A stretch of DNA of 7,944 nucleotides from Lentisphaerota bacterium. GTDB taxonomy: Bacteria; Verrucomicrobiota; Kiritimatiellia; JAAZAB01. Made by a program: the position numbers and the translations under genes. Each line of letters begins with the position of its first letter. Position 1 is the first letter of the stretch. Below the pieces are notes generated by a model. The model worked only from the letters and a program-made list of their open reading frames with translations. It was not told the origin of the DNA and searched no databases. The stretch spans positions 1 through 7,944 of the forward strand of contig JACPGN010000263.1 of NCBI GenBank assembly GCA_016182435.1, read 5' to 3'. Shown piece by piece: positions 1 through 5,885 of this stretch.

Positions 1-167
1 ACGAGCTTTGCCGGATAAGCGAGCAAAAGCCGGGCGTGCTGGACAAATTTGCGGCGGAGCAGGCCAAGCTGCTTGATAAGGAAATTACTGAACTTGACGA
101 TCAGGCAAGCCGATTAGCCGAGGAAATCGAGGAGTTGGGGGTCGAGAAACCGTCACAAATCTTTTAG
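1..167 (+). CDS. 3' end of an unidentified protein with a coiled-coil tail (5' partial)
   Basis: An open frame enters from the window edge (codons begin at position 3) and stops at TAG 165-167, giving the last 54 residues of a protein. The tail is rich in Glu, Lys, Asp and Leu with heptad-like spacing (for example KLLDKEITELDDQASRLAEE), so a C-terminal helix or coiled coil is likely, followed by a short end, EKPSQIF. I do not recognise the family. Some type I restriction methyltransferases (HsdM) end in a similar Glu/Leu-rich helix, but that is too weak to name it. The stop overlaps the mfd stop codon on the other strand by 4 nt (164-167), so the two genes converge with no room between them for a separate terminator. 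A real coding region is supported by the open frame, the helix-like composition and the neat tail-to-tail junction. Confidence 0.6.
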   Translation, partial: ELCRISEQKPGVLDKFAAEQAKLLDKEITELDDQASRLAEEIEELGVEKPSQIF

Positions 168-1000
168 ACGCAAGAAGGCCGGGAGAATCCATCGTCCTCC
201 ACGCGGCCCAACCAATGGAGGATTTCGTCTAATTGCGCGTCCACGCCCGTAGAGCGCAAACGCGGGAAGCGCCCTTTAACCTGCAGGAGTTCAGGGCCGC
301 GGTGCAGGATGATTTTGCCGGCCTGGACTTCGATCAGCGTGATCTTTTTCGCCGCCGCCCGGATGCGCAGCGCGGCAATCTTGAGCAGGCGGTCCAACGG
401 CGCCGGCACGGGCCCAAAGCGATCGCGGAACTCCTCGCGCAATCCGGCAATCTCTTCCAGGGTCATGGCCGAGGCCATCTGGCGATATACGCTGATCCGC
501 AACCTCTCATCCTCCACATAGTTTACGGGCAGAAACGCCGAGCACACCGGGCTTGCCACGCTTCCAGCGTGGTCCGCCGCGCGCGCCGAAAGATCAATGA
601 AGTCCAGGGCGACTTCGACATTGACCACCCGCGTGGGCGGCCCGCGCCGCGCCCGCGCCGTGTCCGCTGCTTCGCCTGCCGCGCCCCCGCCTGGGGCGGG
701 GCTGGCTCCGGTCTTGGCCAGTTGCGCGATCGTGTAGCGCAGCAACTGGCAGTATAAATCAAAACCGATGGCGGCAATATGCCCGCTCTGCTCCGGTCCC
801 AGCAAGTTGCCCGCGCCGCGGATTTCCAGGTCGCGCAGAGCCAGTCGGAAGGAAGCCCCCAACTCCGTGTGCTCGAGTATCGCCTGGATGCGCTGGCGCG
901 AGCCGTCCAGGAGATGCCCGTGCACGCTCAGCAGCATGTAAGCGTAAGCCTGGCGGCTGGACCGGCCAACGCGCCCGCGCAACTGGTAAAGGTCCGCCAT
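164..1000 (-). CDS. mfd: Transcription-repair coupling factor Mfd, C-terminal fragment (frameshifted gene)
   Basis: This frame carries the C-terminal part of Mfd, the ATP-driven translocase that removes stalled RNA polymerase and recruits UvrA. Numbered from the Met at 1000, residues 6-21 (QLRGRVGRSSRQAYAY) are helicase motif VI with its arginine fingers. Residues 54-83 (ALRDLEIRGAGNLLG...) form the TRG translocation motif. The segment from about residue 160 on (YVEDERLRISVYRQMA...) is the C-terminal D7 domain. The ATG at 1000 is internal to the family alignment: the same frame continues upstream as DRADRFG to about 1021, where it joins the N-terminal ORF after a frameshift. It is therefore not an independent gene, and I see no convincing ribosome-binding site for it. 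Residues about 95-125 are Gly/Ala/Arg-rich, and about 138-154 (ADHAGSVAS) come from an inserted palindromic repeat. The stop TAA (164-166) overlaps the convergent gene. Confidence 0.93.
   Translation of the reverse strand: MADLYQLRGRVGRSSRQAYAYMLLSVHGHLLDGSRQRIQAILEHTELGASFRLALRDLEIRGAGNLLGPEQSGHIAAIGFDLYCQLLRYTIAQLAKTGASPAPGGGAAGEAADTARARRGPPTRVVNVEVALDFIDLSARAADHAGSVASPVCSAFLPVNYVEDERLRISVYRQMASAMTLEEIAGLREEFRDRFGPVPAPLDRLLKIAALRIRAAAKKITLIEVQAGKIILHRGPELLQVKGRFPRLRSTGVDAQLDEILHWLGRVEDDGFSRPSCV
551..574. repeat. Palindromic repeat inside mfd, identical to a copy at 5803-5826
   Basis: These 24 nt contain a hairpin with a 7-bp stem, CCACGCT (556-562) and AGCGTGG (566-572), around a TCC loop. 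The reverse complement of the whole 24-mer is present without mismatch at 5803-5826 between bgl and the M48 gene. In mfd it is translated as ADHAGSVAS, within an extra stretch of about 16 residues (139-154 of the C-terminal frame) that lies between LDFIDL and AFLPVNYVEDERLR, where Mfd proteins normally run straight on. Confidence 0.85.
685..701. repeat. GC-rich hairpin in mfd low-complexity insert
   Basis: CCCCGCC (685-691), TGG, and GGCGGGG (695-701) form a perfect 7-bp stem with a 3-nt loop. It lies in the DNA for a Gly/Ala/Arg-rich stretch (SPAPGGGAAGEAADTARARR) that is not part of conserved Mfd. It may be a further inserted element, but low-complexity linkers in GC-rich genomes can produce such a stem by chance. 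Confidence 0.4.
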
Positions 1001-4000
1001 GCCGAACCGGTCCGCCCGATCGTATTGACATTCGGTATGTCCAGCCCGCTTTCAATAATTGTCGTACAAAGCAAAAGGTCATAGTCGCCGCGCGCGAAAT
1101 CCCGGATGATGTGCGCGAGCCCGGAAGTGGGCATTTGCCCGTGGCCGACGGCAATCCGCGCCTCCGGCACGAGTTTTTCCAGGCGCGCGCGCACGCGCTC
1201 GATGGAATGGACGCGATTGTGCAGATAATAGACCTGGCCCCCGCGGTTTAACTCGCGCAGAATGGCGTCGCGGACAAGATGGTCGTCGTTTTTGGCCACA
1301 ATGGTCTCAATACTCTGGCGCGCCTTGGGCGCGGTCTGGATCATGCTGATTTCGCGGGCGCCGGTCAGGCTTAAATAGAGCGTGCGCGGGATGGGCGTAG
1401 CCGTCAGGGTCAGCACGTCCACGAGTTGTTGGAGCTGCTTGAAATGCTCCTTGTGGCCTACGCCGAACCGTTGTTCTTCATCAATGATCAGAAGACCTAA
1501 ATCCTTGAAACGCACGTCGCTCTGGATCAACCGGTGCGTGCCGATGACGATATCCACCCGGCCGGTCGAGAGCTCCTGCACAATTGTCCCCTGCCGTGAT
1601 TGCGTCTGAAACCGGCAAAGCAATTCGACGCGCAGGGGATACGCCGCCAGGCGCTCAGTGAACACCTCGAAATGCTGTTGCGCCAGCACGGTGGTCGGCG
1701 CCAGGACGGCCACCTGCTTGCCGCTCATAACGCACTTGAAGGCGGCGCGCAGGGCCACTTCGGTCTTGCCATAGCCCACGTCTCCGCAAACCAGCCGATC
1801 CATCGGCCGGCTGTTTTCCATGTCGCGCTTGACCGCGTGGATGGCGCGCTCCTGGTCTAAAGTTTCCTGGTAGGGGAATGACGCCTCAAATTCGTGTTGC
1901 CAGGAAGTATCGGACGGGAAGGCAAAGCCCCTCAGCGTTTCGCGCCGGGCCTGGATCTCCAAGAGGCCAGCCGCCAGGTCGTGGACCGCGCGCTCCGCGG
2001 CTTCTTTTTCGCGCGACCAGCGGGCGCTGCCCAGCCGATGCAGCGGCGGCGCATGGCGGCCGGCGCCGACATAGCGGCTCAGCAGGTGCGAGTGTGAAAC
2101 CGGCACATAAAGTTTGGCTTTGTCCGCATACTCAATGGCCAGCGCCTCCTGGAGCTTGCCGTTCCCGCCTTTGTTCCGACCTCCCGGTCCCGACTCTCCT
2201 GAGGTCGGGACGGGACTTCGGCGGGTGCTCGTGCTTCGTAGCGAAGGGGCTTCGCCACTTCGCAGAGTAGCATAGGAAGGGAAGGTAATTTCGTTCAGTC
2301 CCAGGTACCGGCCAATGCCATGCTCCACATGCACAACAAGATCGCCCGGTTGCAGGCTGGTCCATTCGGTAATAGTTTCGCCCGATATACGGCGAGTTGC
2401 GCGCGTCTTCCCTACAGCGCGCTCGGGCAGCAGTTTGGGTCGGCCTAACAGGTCGGATTCAGAAAGCACAACCAGTTGCGCCTCGGCCTGCAGGAAGCCG
2501 TCGGAAAGCTGTCCGATCTGCAGATGAAAGGCGCTCTCGGGATTGAGCTCGCGGAAACGGTCCAGGGCGCCCTGGGTGTAAAAAAAGATATAAACCCGCA
2601 GTCCCCCGGCTGACCTGCCCGCAGTGCTATCCGGCACTGCCGGATTGCAGGCGGGCGAACGCGCGCGCTCGGCCAGGCGGGCCAGCCATTGACGACGCTG
2701 CTCGGCGAAGACATCGGGGGCAAGCAGGCCTTGGCGCGGCGCCGCCAAGGCGCTAAGCGATTGAAAACCCAGGTCCACGCGTTCGGCAGGTGGCGGCCAG
2801 TCGGCGGTGGGTGCTTGATGTATAGGAATTTCAATGTTGTAGCCGGGGTCGCTGACCCCGGACCGGCCTCGGCGAGGCCGGCTACAGTTAATAGTCGCCG
2901 CCTTTGGCGGTCTAACTTGATCTTCGGCCTTATCCGCGGTATCAAAAATCGGGTCCGGCAGGCATTGCCACGAGCGTGAATTTTCGGAAATGGTTTGCCA
3001 AACCTGGGTAAAGGGAATGGTTAAATCTTTTATCTTGAAGCATGGTAATTTTCTCTCTGGAGATGCAGTTGCGGTGGAGTCGCTTATTTCAGCTTCCTTC
3101 AGGGCCTCTTCATAAATTTCCGCGTGATAAAGGATGCCTGCGGCATGAATGGCGCCTGCTGAAACATCAGACCGAGTAGGCTCCGCCCAGAGATAGATCA
3201 ATTCGCTTGGCAGGTAATCCATGAAAGGACCGCGCTCCCTGGCCGCGGCGCGCATTAAGCCCCATTCGCTTCCCGGCGGCAACGCCACTTCCTTAAGAGG
3301 CTCTTTAGAGCGTTGATCGGCCGGGTCGAACGAACGGATCGTCTCTACTGTTGAACCGAAAAATTCGATCCGGAACGGATTTTCCGCGTCAGGCGGCCAG
3401 ACGTCCAGGAGCGCGCCGCGCCGGGCCGCCTGGCCCTTGAACTGAACTTCCGGCTCAAAGGCATAGCCGGTTTGGGCTAAACGTTTTGCCAGCGTTTCCG
3501 GATCATATTCCTCGTTAAGACCTATGCGGAAGGTGTTGGCCTGGAGCGTATTGGGCGCGAGCGTCAACTGCATCAGCCCCTGCACACAAGTGGCAATGAC
3601 CACCGGTTCCGCTAAAGTGAGCAGGCGCGCCAGGACTTGTAACCGTTCGCCGACTACCTCCGGCTGGGCCGTGGCTTGCTTCTGGTATCCGTCTTTTCCT
3701 GTCTGTCGTCTGTCGTCCGGCGTCCGGCGTCCGGTATCTCTACCGGGAAGCCCTTCCCAGGCGGGGTAGTAGAGAATCTGCTGCGGGTGCGCTCCGGCCA
3801 GGGCCAGCAGGTTGCGGTGCAGTTCATCCAGCGAGTGCATGCTGTCGGCCACAACCACTACCGTGCGCTGGAACTCGCGGAGCAGACCGAAGGCCACAAA
3901 AGCCGTGGCCGAAAAGGACATGGCCGAGAGCCGGCATAGCCTTTTTTCGGTCAACACGGCCGAGAGTTTCTCACGCATCTCAGGCGTGATATGAGGGGCA

Positions 4001-4005
4001 AGCAT
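928..4005 (-). CDS. mfd: Transcription-repair coupling factor Mfd, N-terminal fragment (frameshifted gene)
   Basis: This 1,025-codon ORF encodes most of Mfd. Residues 1-290 match the UvrB-like N-terminal module (for example PAWEGLP near 81 and FEPEVQFKGQAARRGALLDVWPP near 183-205). The RNA-polymerase-interacting, CarD-like domain starts near 548 (LQPGDLVVHVEHGIGRYLGL). The SF2 helicase core has Walker A GDVGYGKT at 741-748, DEEQ at 842-845, TATPIPRTL from 868, and motif V (TTIIESGLDIPNVNTI) ending at 996. After residue 996 the frame is wrong and the last 29 residues are unrelated to Mfd, so motif VI, TRG and D7 are lost. The ATG at 4005 has only a weak upstream GGGA. Compared with family consensus, the protein holds extra blocks at about 90-110, 362-392, 450-468 and 578-614, each coinciding with palindromic or tandem repeat DNA. 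The helicase core (about 620-996) has none. The gene is either a recent pseudogene or a sequencing or assembly lesion. Confidence 0.95.
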   Translation of the reverse strand: MLAPHITPEMREKLSAVLTEKRLCRLSAMSFSATAFVAFGLLREFQRTVVVVADSMHSLDELHRNLLALAGAHPQQILYYPAWEGLPGRDTGRRTPDDRRQTGKDGYQKQATAQPEVVGERLQVLARLLTLAEPVVIATCVQGLMQLTLAPNTLQANTFRIGLNEEYDPETLAKRLAQTGYAFEPEVQFKGQAARRGALLDVWPPDAENPFRIEFFGSTVETIRSFDPADQRSKEPLKEVALPPGSEWGLMRAAARERGPFMDYLPSELIYLWAEPTRSDVSAGAIHAAGILYHAEIYEEALKEAEISDSTATASPERKLPCFKIKDLTIPFTQVWQTISENSRSWQCLPDPIFDTADKAEDQVRPPKAATINCSRPRRGRSGVSDPGYNIEIPIHQAPTADWPPPAERVDLGFQSLSALAAPRQGLLAPDVFAEQRRQWLARLAERARSPACNPAVPDSTAGRSAGGLRVYIFFYTQGALDRFRELNPESAFHLQIGQLSDGFLQAEAQLVVLSESDLLGRPKLLPERAVGKTRATRRISGETITEWTSLQPGDLVVHVEHGIGRYLGLNEITFPSYATLRSGEAPSLRSTSTRRSPVPTSGESGPGGRNKGGNGKLQEALAIEYADKAKLYVPVSHSHLLSRYVGAGRHAPPLHRLGSARWSREKEAAERAVHDLAAGLLEIQARRETLRGFAFPSDTSWQHEFEASFPYQETLDQERAIHAVKRDMENSRPMDRLVCGDVGYGKTEVALRAAFKCVMSGKQVAVLAPTTVLAQQHFEVFTERLAAYPLRVELLCRFQTQSRQGTIVQELSTGRVDIVIGTHRLIQSDVRFKDLGLLIIDEEQRFGVGHKEHFKQLQQLVDVLTLTATPIPRTLYLSLTGAREISMIQTAPKARQSIETIVAKNDDHLVRDAILRELNRGGQVYYLHNRVHSIERVRARLEKLVPEARIAVGHGQMPTSGLAHIIRDFARGDYDLLLCTTIIESGLDIPNVNTIGRTGSAWRTFTSCAGALAGPAARLTLTCC
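2164..2274. repeat. In-frame repeat element in the RNA-polymerase-interacting domain of mfd
   Basis: About 111 nt interrupt the conserved join NEITFP...NGKLQEALAIEYAD in the CarD-like domain, adding about 37 Ser/Arg/Pro-rich residues (578-614). The DNA contains several hairpins. CCGACCTC (2176-2183) pairs with GAGGTCGG (2201-2208). TCCCGAC (2188-2194) pairs with GTCGGGA (2204-2210). CTTCG-TAG-CGAAG spans 2234-2246. GCGAAG (2241-2246) pairs with CTTCGC (2250-2255) around GGG. Overlapping alternative stems are typical of dispersed palindromic repeats and not of protein-coding constraint. The exact ends are inferred from family consensus. Confidence 0.65.
2617..2656. repeat. In-frame imperfect palindrome in mfd
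   Basis: A central perfect palindrome, ATCCGGCA-C-TGCCGGAT (2629-2645), is flanked by an outer stem GCCCGC (2617-2622) and GCGGGC (2651-2656), making a roughly 40-nt imperfect hairpin. It encodes the core of an extra Pro/Ala/Ser-rich block of about 19 residues (450-468 of the N-terminal ORF), between LARLAERAR and LRVYIFFYTQGALDRFREL. The flanking residues look like ordinary Mfd. Confidence 0.65.
2838..2910. repeat. Composite triple-hairpin element inside mfd
   Basis: A 9-bp outer inverted repeat, TGTAGCCGG (2838-2846) with CCGGCTACA (2878-2886), encloses two perfect 8-bp hairpins: CCGGGGTC-GCT-GACCCCGG (2843-2861) and CCGGCCTC-GGC-GAGGCCGG (2863-2881). A third hairpin, CCGCC-TTT-GGCGG, follows at 2898-2910. 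The two 8-bp hairpins share the same architecture (CCGG, four variable bases, 3-nt loop). The element is read through in the mfd frame as part of an extra block (about residues 362-392). An element with similar outer arms (tgtagcc...ctaca) lies just upstream of the mfd start at 4029-4071. Confidence 0.8.
3701..3735. repeat. Five tandem heptamers inside mfd
   Basis: Five 7-nt units run without gaps: GTCTGTC (3701-3707), GTCTGTC (3708-3714), GTCCGGC (3715-3721), GTCCGGC (3722-3728) and GTCCGGT (3729-3735). All begin GTC. On the coding strand they give part of an Arg/Asp/Thr-rich block (TGRRTPDDRRQTGKDG, residues 91-106) inserted between the conserved PAWEGLP and PEVVGERLQVLARLL of the N-terminal module. 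A 7-nt period cannot keep the frame unit by unit, so copy-number changes other than by threes would break the gene. Confidence 0.8.
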
Positions 4006-4028
4006 GATGTTCCCGCAGCAGTCTTTTT

Positions 4029-4071
4029 CTGTAGCCGTCGGACGGTAGGCCGACGCGCCGGATAACTACAG
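4029..4071. repeat. Palindromic element just upstream of the mfd start
   Basis: Outer arms CTGTAG (4029-4034) and CTACAG (4066-4071) enclose an inner stem CGTCGG (4036-4041) with CCGACG (4050-4055). It begins 23 nt upstream of the mfd ATG, so it would lie in the leader or promoter of that gene. The arms resemble those of the element at 2838-2886 inside mfd. Any effect on mfd expression is inference. Confidence 0.65.
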
Positions 4072-4143
4072 TCAGAGAATAGCGGCCAGAGGTCAACAAG
4101 GATTATAACCACCGGGCAAACCCTCAGCCATATGAGGGCTGAT

Positions 4144-4209
4144 TGTCATTCCCGACCCGATCGGGAATCCAGAAAAAAATGCTGGATTCCCGCTTGCGCG
4201 GGAATGACA
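4144..4209. repeat. Nested double-hairpin repeat (GTCATTCCCG...GGAATCCAG family)
   Basis: Two arms of 29 and 28 nt (4144-4172 and 4182-4209) form an almost complete inverted repeat around an A-rich spacer. Each arm is itself a hairpin: ATTCCCGA-loop-TCGGGAAT (4148-4168) and ATTCCCGC-TTGC-GCGGGAAT (4186-4205). This matches a widely scattered bacterial repeat whose accidental translation gives the familiar peptide WIPACAGMT. It lies 45 nt beyond the bgl stop codon and could also end bgl transcription, although no strong T-tract follows on that strand. The rest of the 4006-4254 gap shows no gene. Confidence 0.85.
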
Positions 4210-4254
4210 GCATTAAAGTTCACAACCTACCCAGAAGGCATTACCCACTGGGAT

Positions 4255-5634
4255 TCAATTCCTTCGCAAGCCCAACGCTCTCTTCAGCGCGCGGCCCTGG
4301 GAAGCAATGATGTCTCGATACCAATAGGCCGAATCTTTAAGAATGCGCCGCTGAGTGGGGTAGTCCACGTAGATCAGGCCGAAGCGCTGCTTGAAGCCCG
4401 AGTGCCACTCGAAGTTGTCCATGCTGGACCAGGTAAAGTAGCCGCGCACGTCCACGCCGTCGCGAATGGCGCGCTCCAGTTGGCGCAGGTAGCGTCCCAG
4501 GAAATCAATCCGGTTGGGATCGTGAACGCGGCCGTCGCGCGCCACCCAATCCATGTTGGCCAGGCCGTTTTCGGTGATGTAAATGGGTTTCCGATAGCGC
4601 TCGTAGATGAATTTAGGCGTCCAGTAGAGCGATTCCGGCGTGATCGGCCAGTCGTACGTAGTCAAGGCGTGGCCGAGCGGCCGGGGCAATTTCTCCGGTT
4701 GGCCGTTGCGTCCGGCCCGGACCGTTTCGCCATTGTAGACATTGATGCCGCAGAAATCCAGAGGTTGAGCGATAGTTTCCATGTCGCCGGGCTTGACGCG
4801 CGGCGCGGCGGCGCCAAAGAGCTTGAGGCCATCTTCGGGGTAGTGCCCGAGAAAAACCGGGTCCAGCCACCAGGTCGTGTTCCATACATTGCGCTCAGTG
4901 ACGGCAAAGGTCGCCTTGCGCGCGGCCCGCACGTCGGCGGGGCGCGCGCTGGCCGGGATGCTGGCGGCGGGGACCGGCGCATAACCGATGATGGGTGGCC
5001 GGCTTGAGACGGAGCGCAGGACCTGCACAGCCTTGCCGTGCGAAAGAAGTAAGTGGTGCGCGGCGCGCAGCACTTCCTTCAAACCCAACTTATCGCCCGG
5101 CGCGATCAGCCCGGTTTGGTGACCCAACCCGATCGTGCATGTCGGCTCGTTGTGCGTTATCCAGTGGCGGACGCGATCGGATAGCTTGCCGGCTACCACG
5201 CGCGCATAGTCGGCAAACCAGTCGGGGCTGTCCGGGTTCAGCCAGCCGCCGCGGCAATAAAGCTCGTAGGGGTAATCCCAGTGAAATAGCGTAATAAAGG
5301 GCGTGATCCCCGCCTTGAGCAGCTCATCCACCAGCCGATCATAAAAGGAAAGGCCCTTGGGGTTGACCGCGCCCGTGCCGGAGGGCAGAACGCGCGGCCA
5401 GGAGACTGAAAACCGGTAGGCCTGCAACCCGATTTTCTTCATGAGGGCAACGTCTTCCTTGTAGCGATGGTAATGGTCGCAGGCCACGTCGCCGCTTTGG
5501 TTGTTCCAGATAGTGTTTTCCTTGCGACAGAACATGTCCCAGACTGAAGGCCCCTTGCCGTCCGCGTTGGCGCCGCCTTCAATCTGATAGGCGGCAGTGG
5601 CCGCGCCCCACAGAAAACTTTTCTTGAAGCTCAT
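4255..5634 (-). CDS. GH1 family beta-glucosidase
   Basis: A complete 459-residue glycoside hydrolase family 1 enzyme, the usual length for a single-domain bacterial member, that hydrolyses beta-glucosides such as cellobiose with retention of configuration. It opens with the GH1 signature FLWGAATAAYQIEGG (residues 7-21, including Gln17). FHWD (117-120) and HNEP (161-164) follow, with acid/base Glu163. The nucleophile Glu355 is in YITENG (352-357), and the aglycone/glucose-binding FTWSSMDNFEW lies at 400-410. There is no signal peptide, so it is expected in the cytoplasm. The start at 5634 is chosen because family homology begins there and AAAGGA (5646-5641) lies 6 nt upstream. The frame stays open to 5925, but that extension is repeat DNA. 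Family members vary in specificity (glucosides, galactosides, fucosides), so the substrate is not settled. It is divergent from the M48 gene. Confidence 0.95.
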   Translation of the reverse strand: MSFKKSFLWGAATAAYQIEGGANADGKGPSVWDMFCRKENTIWNNQSGDVACDHYHRYKEDVALMKKIGLQAYRFSVSWPRVLPSGTGAVNPKGLSFYDRLVDELLKAGITPFITLFHWDYPYELYCRGGWLNPDSPDWFADYARVVAGKLSDRVRHWITHNEPTCTIGLGHQTGLIAPGDKLGLKEVLRAAHHLLLSHGKAVQVLRSVSSRPPIIGYAPVPAASIPASARPADVRAARKATFAVTERNVWNTTWWLDPVFLGHYPEDGLKLFGAAAPRVKPGDMETIAQPLDFCGINVYNGETVRAGRNGQPEKLPRPLGHALTTYDWPITPESLYWTPKFIYERYRKPIYITENGLANMDWVARDGRVHDPNRIDFLGRYLRQLERAIRDGVDVRGYFTWSSMDNFEWHSGFKQRFGLIYVDYPTQRRILKDSAYWYRDIIASQGRALKRALGLRRN

Positions 5635-5640
5635 GCTGGT

Positions 5641-5646
5641 TCCTTT
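5641..5646 (-). promoter_or_regulatory. Ribosome-binding site fixing the beta-glucosidase start
   Basis: On the minus strand AAAGGA precedes ATG 5634 with a 6-nt spacer. It supports the 459-residue product over the longer open frame that runs through the upstream repeats. Confidence 0.7.
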
Positions 5647-5673
5647 CGTTTCTGGTATTAAGGCATGCGCGGC

Positions 5674-5703
5674 AATATAGACCAAGAGCCGTCCGGAAAG
5701 CAA
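5674..5703 (-). promoter_or_regulatory. Possible sigma-70-type promoter for the beta-glucosidase
   Basis: On the minus strand TATATT (5679-5674) matches the -10 consensus at five of six bases, with TTGCTT (5703-5698) 18 nt upstream as a poor -35 (TTG only). It is the most AT-rich spot between the two divergent genes and would give a leader of roughly 30 nt. It lies on the bgl side of the repeat cluster. This is a guess from sequence only. Confidence 0.3.
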
Positions 5704-5727
5704 TAGGCAACGGGCTCTTGCGTGGTG

Positions 5728-5885
5728 GAAAGGTTTGCCTTTCTTCGCCAGAAAGCCGGCGCGGACGGAGCCGCGCCCTCCCTGCGGATAGATTCCCGCG
5801 CAGACCACGCTGGAAGCGTGGCAAGCGCGGACAAGTGTTTGGCTCGCCACGCGCCGCGAGTGGAGGGCGGACCTCCGTGTCCGCC
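5728..5885. repeat. Cluster of hairpin repeats between divergent bgl and M48 genes
   Basis: Most of the 305-nt intergenic space (5635-5939) is repeat DNA. It holds GAAAGG-TTTG-CCTTTC (5728-5743), GGCGCGG...CCGCGCC (5758-5777), the 24-nt unit shared with mfd (5803-5826; stem CCACGCT/AGCGTGG), and GGCGGAC-CTCCGT-GTCCGCC (5866-5885). The four stems differ in sequence, so this looks like several elements landing next to each other. From 5792 to 5891 no stop codon occurs in any of the six frames. No gene is supported here. The M48 promoter must lie in or beside this cluster, but I cannot place it. Confidence 0.75.

Noticed and set aside
1..167. Naming the first gene as a type I restriction methyltransferase subunit
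   Set aside because: Only a generic charged helix is visible in 54 residues. No catalytic motif is in the window.
233..757. A 174-codon + strand open frame opposite mfd
   Set aside because: It is a high-GC shadow of the mfd C-terminal frame, with Arg/Ala/Gln-rich composition and no recognisable motif.
928..1023. Programmed ribosomal frameshifting joining the two mfd frames
   Set aside because: No slippery heptamer is seen at the junction, and about three conserved residues (the III of NTIIIDRAD) are missing. That points to a deletion, not recoding.
3701..3735. A CRISPR-like array
   Set aside because: The units are 7 nt and contiguous with no spacers, so this is a tandem repeat.
4132..5007. 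A 291-codon open frame on the + strand opposite the beta-glucosidase
   Set aside because: It is antisense to a clear GH1 gene and begins by translating the 4144-4209 repeat (the WIPACAGMT artefact). It resembles no family I know.
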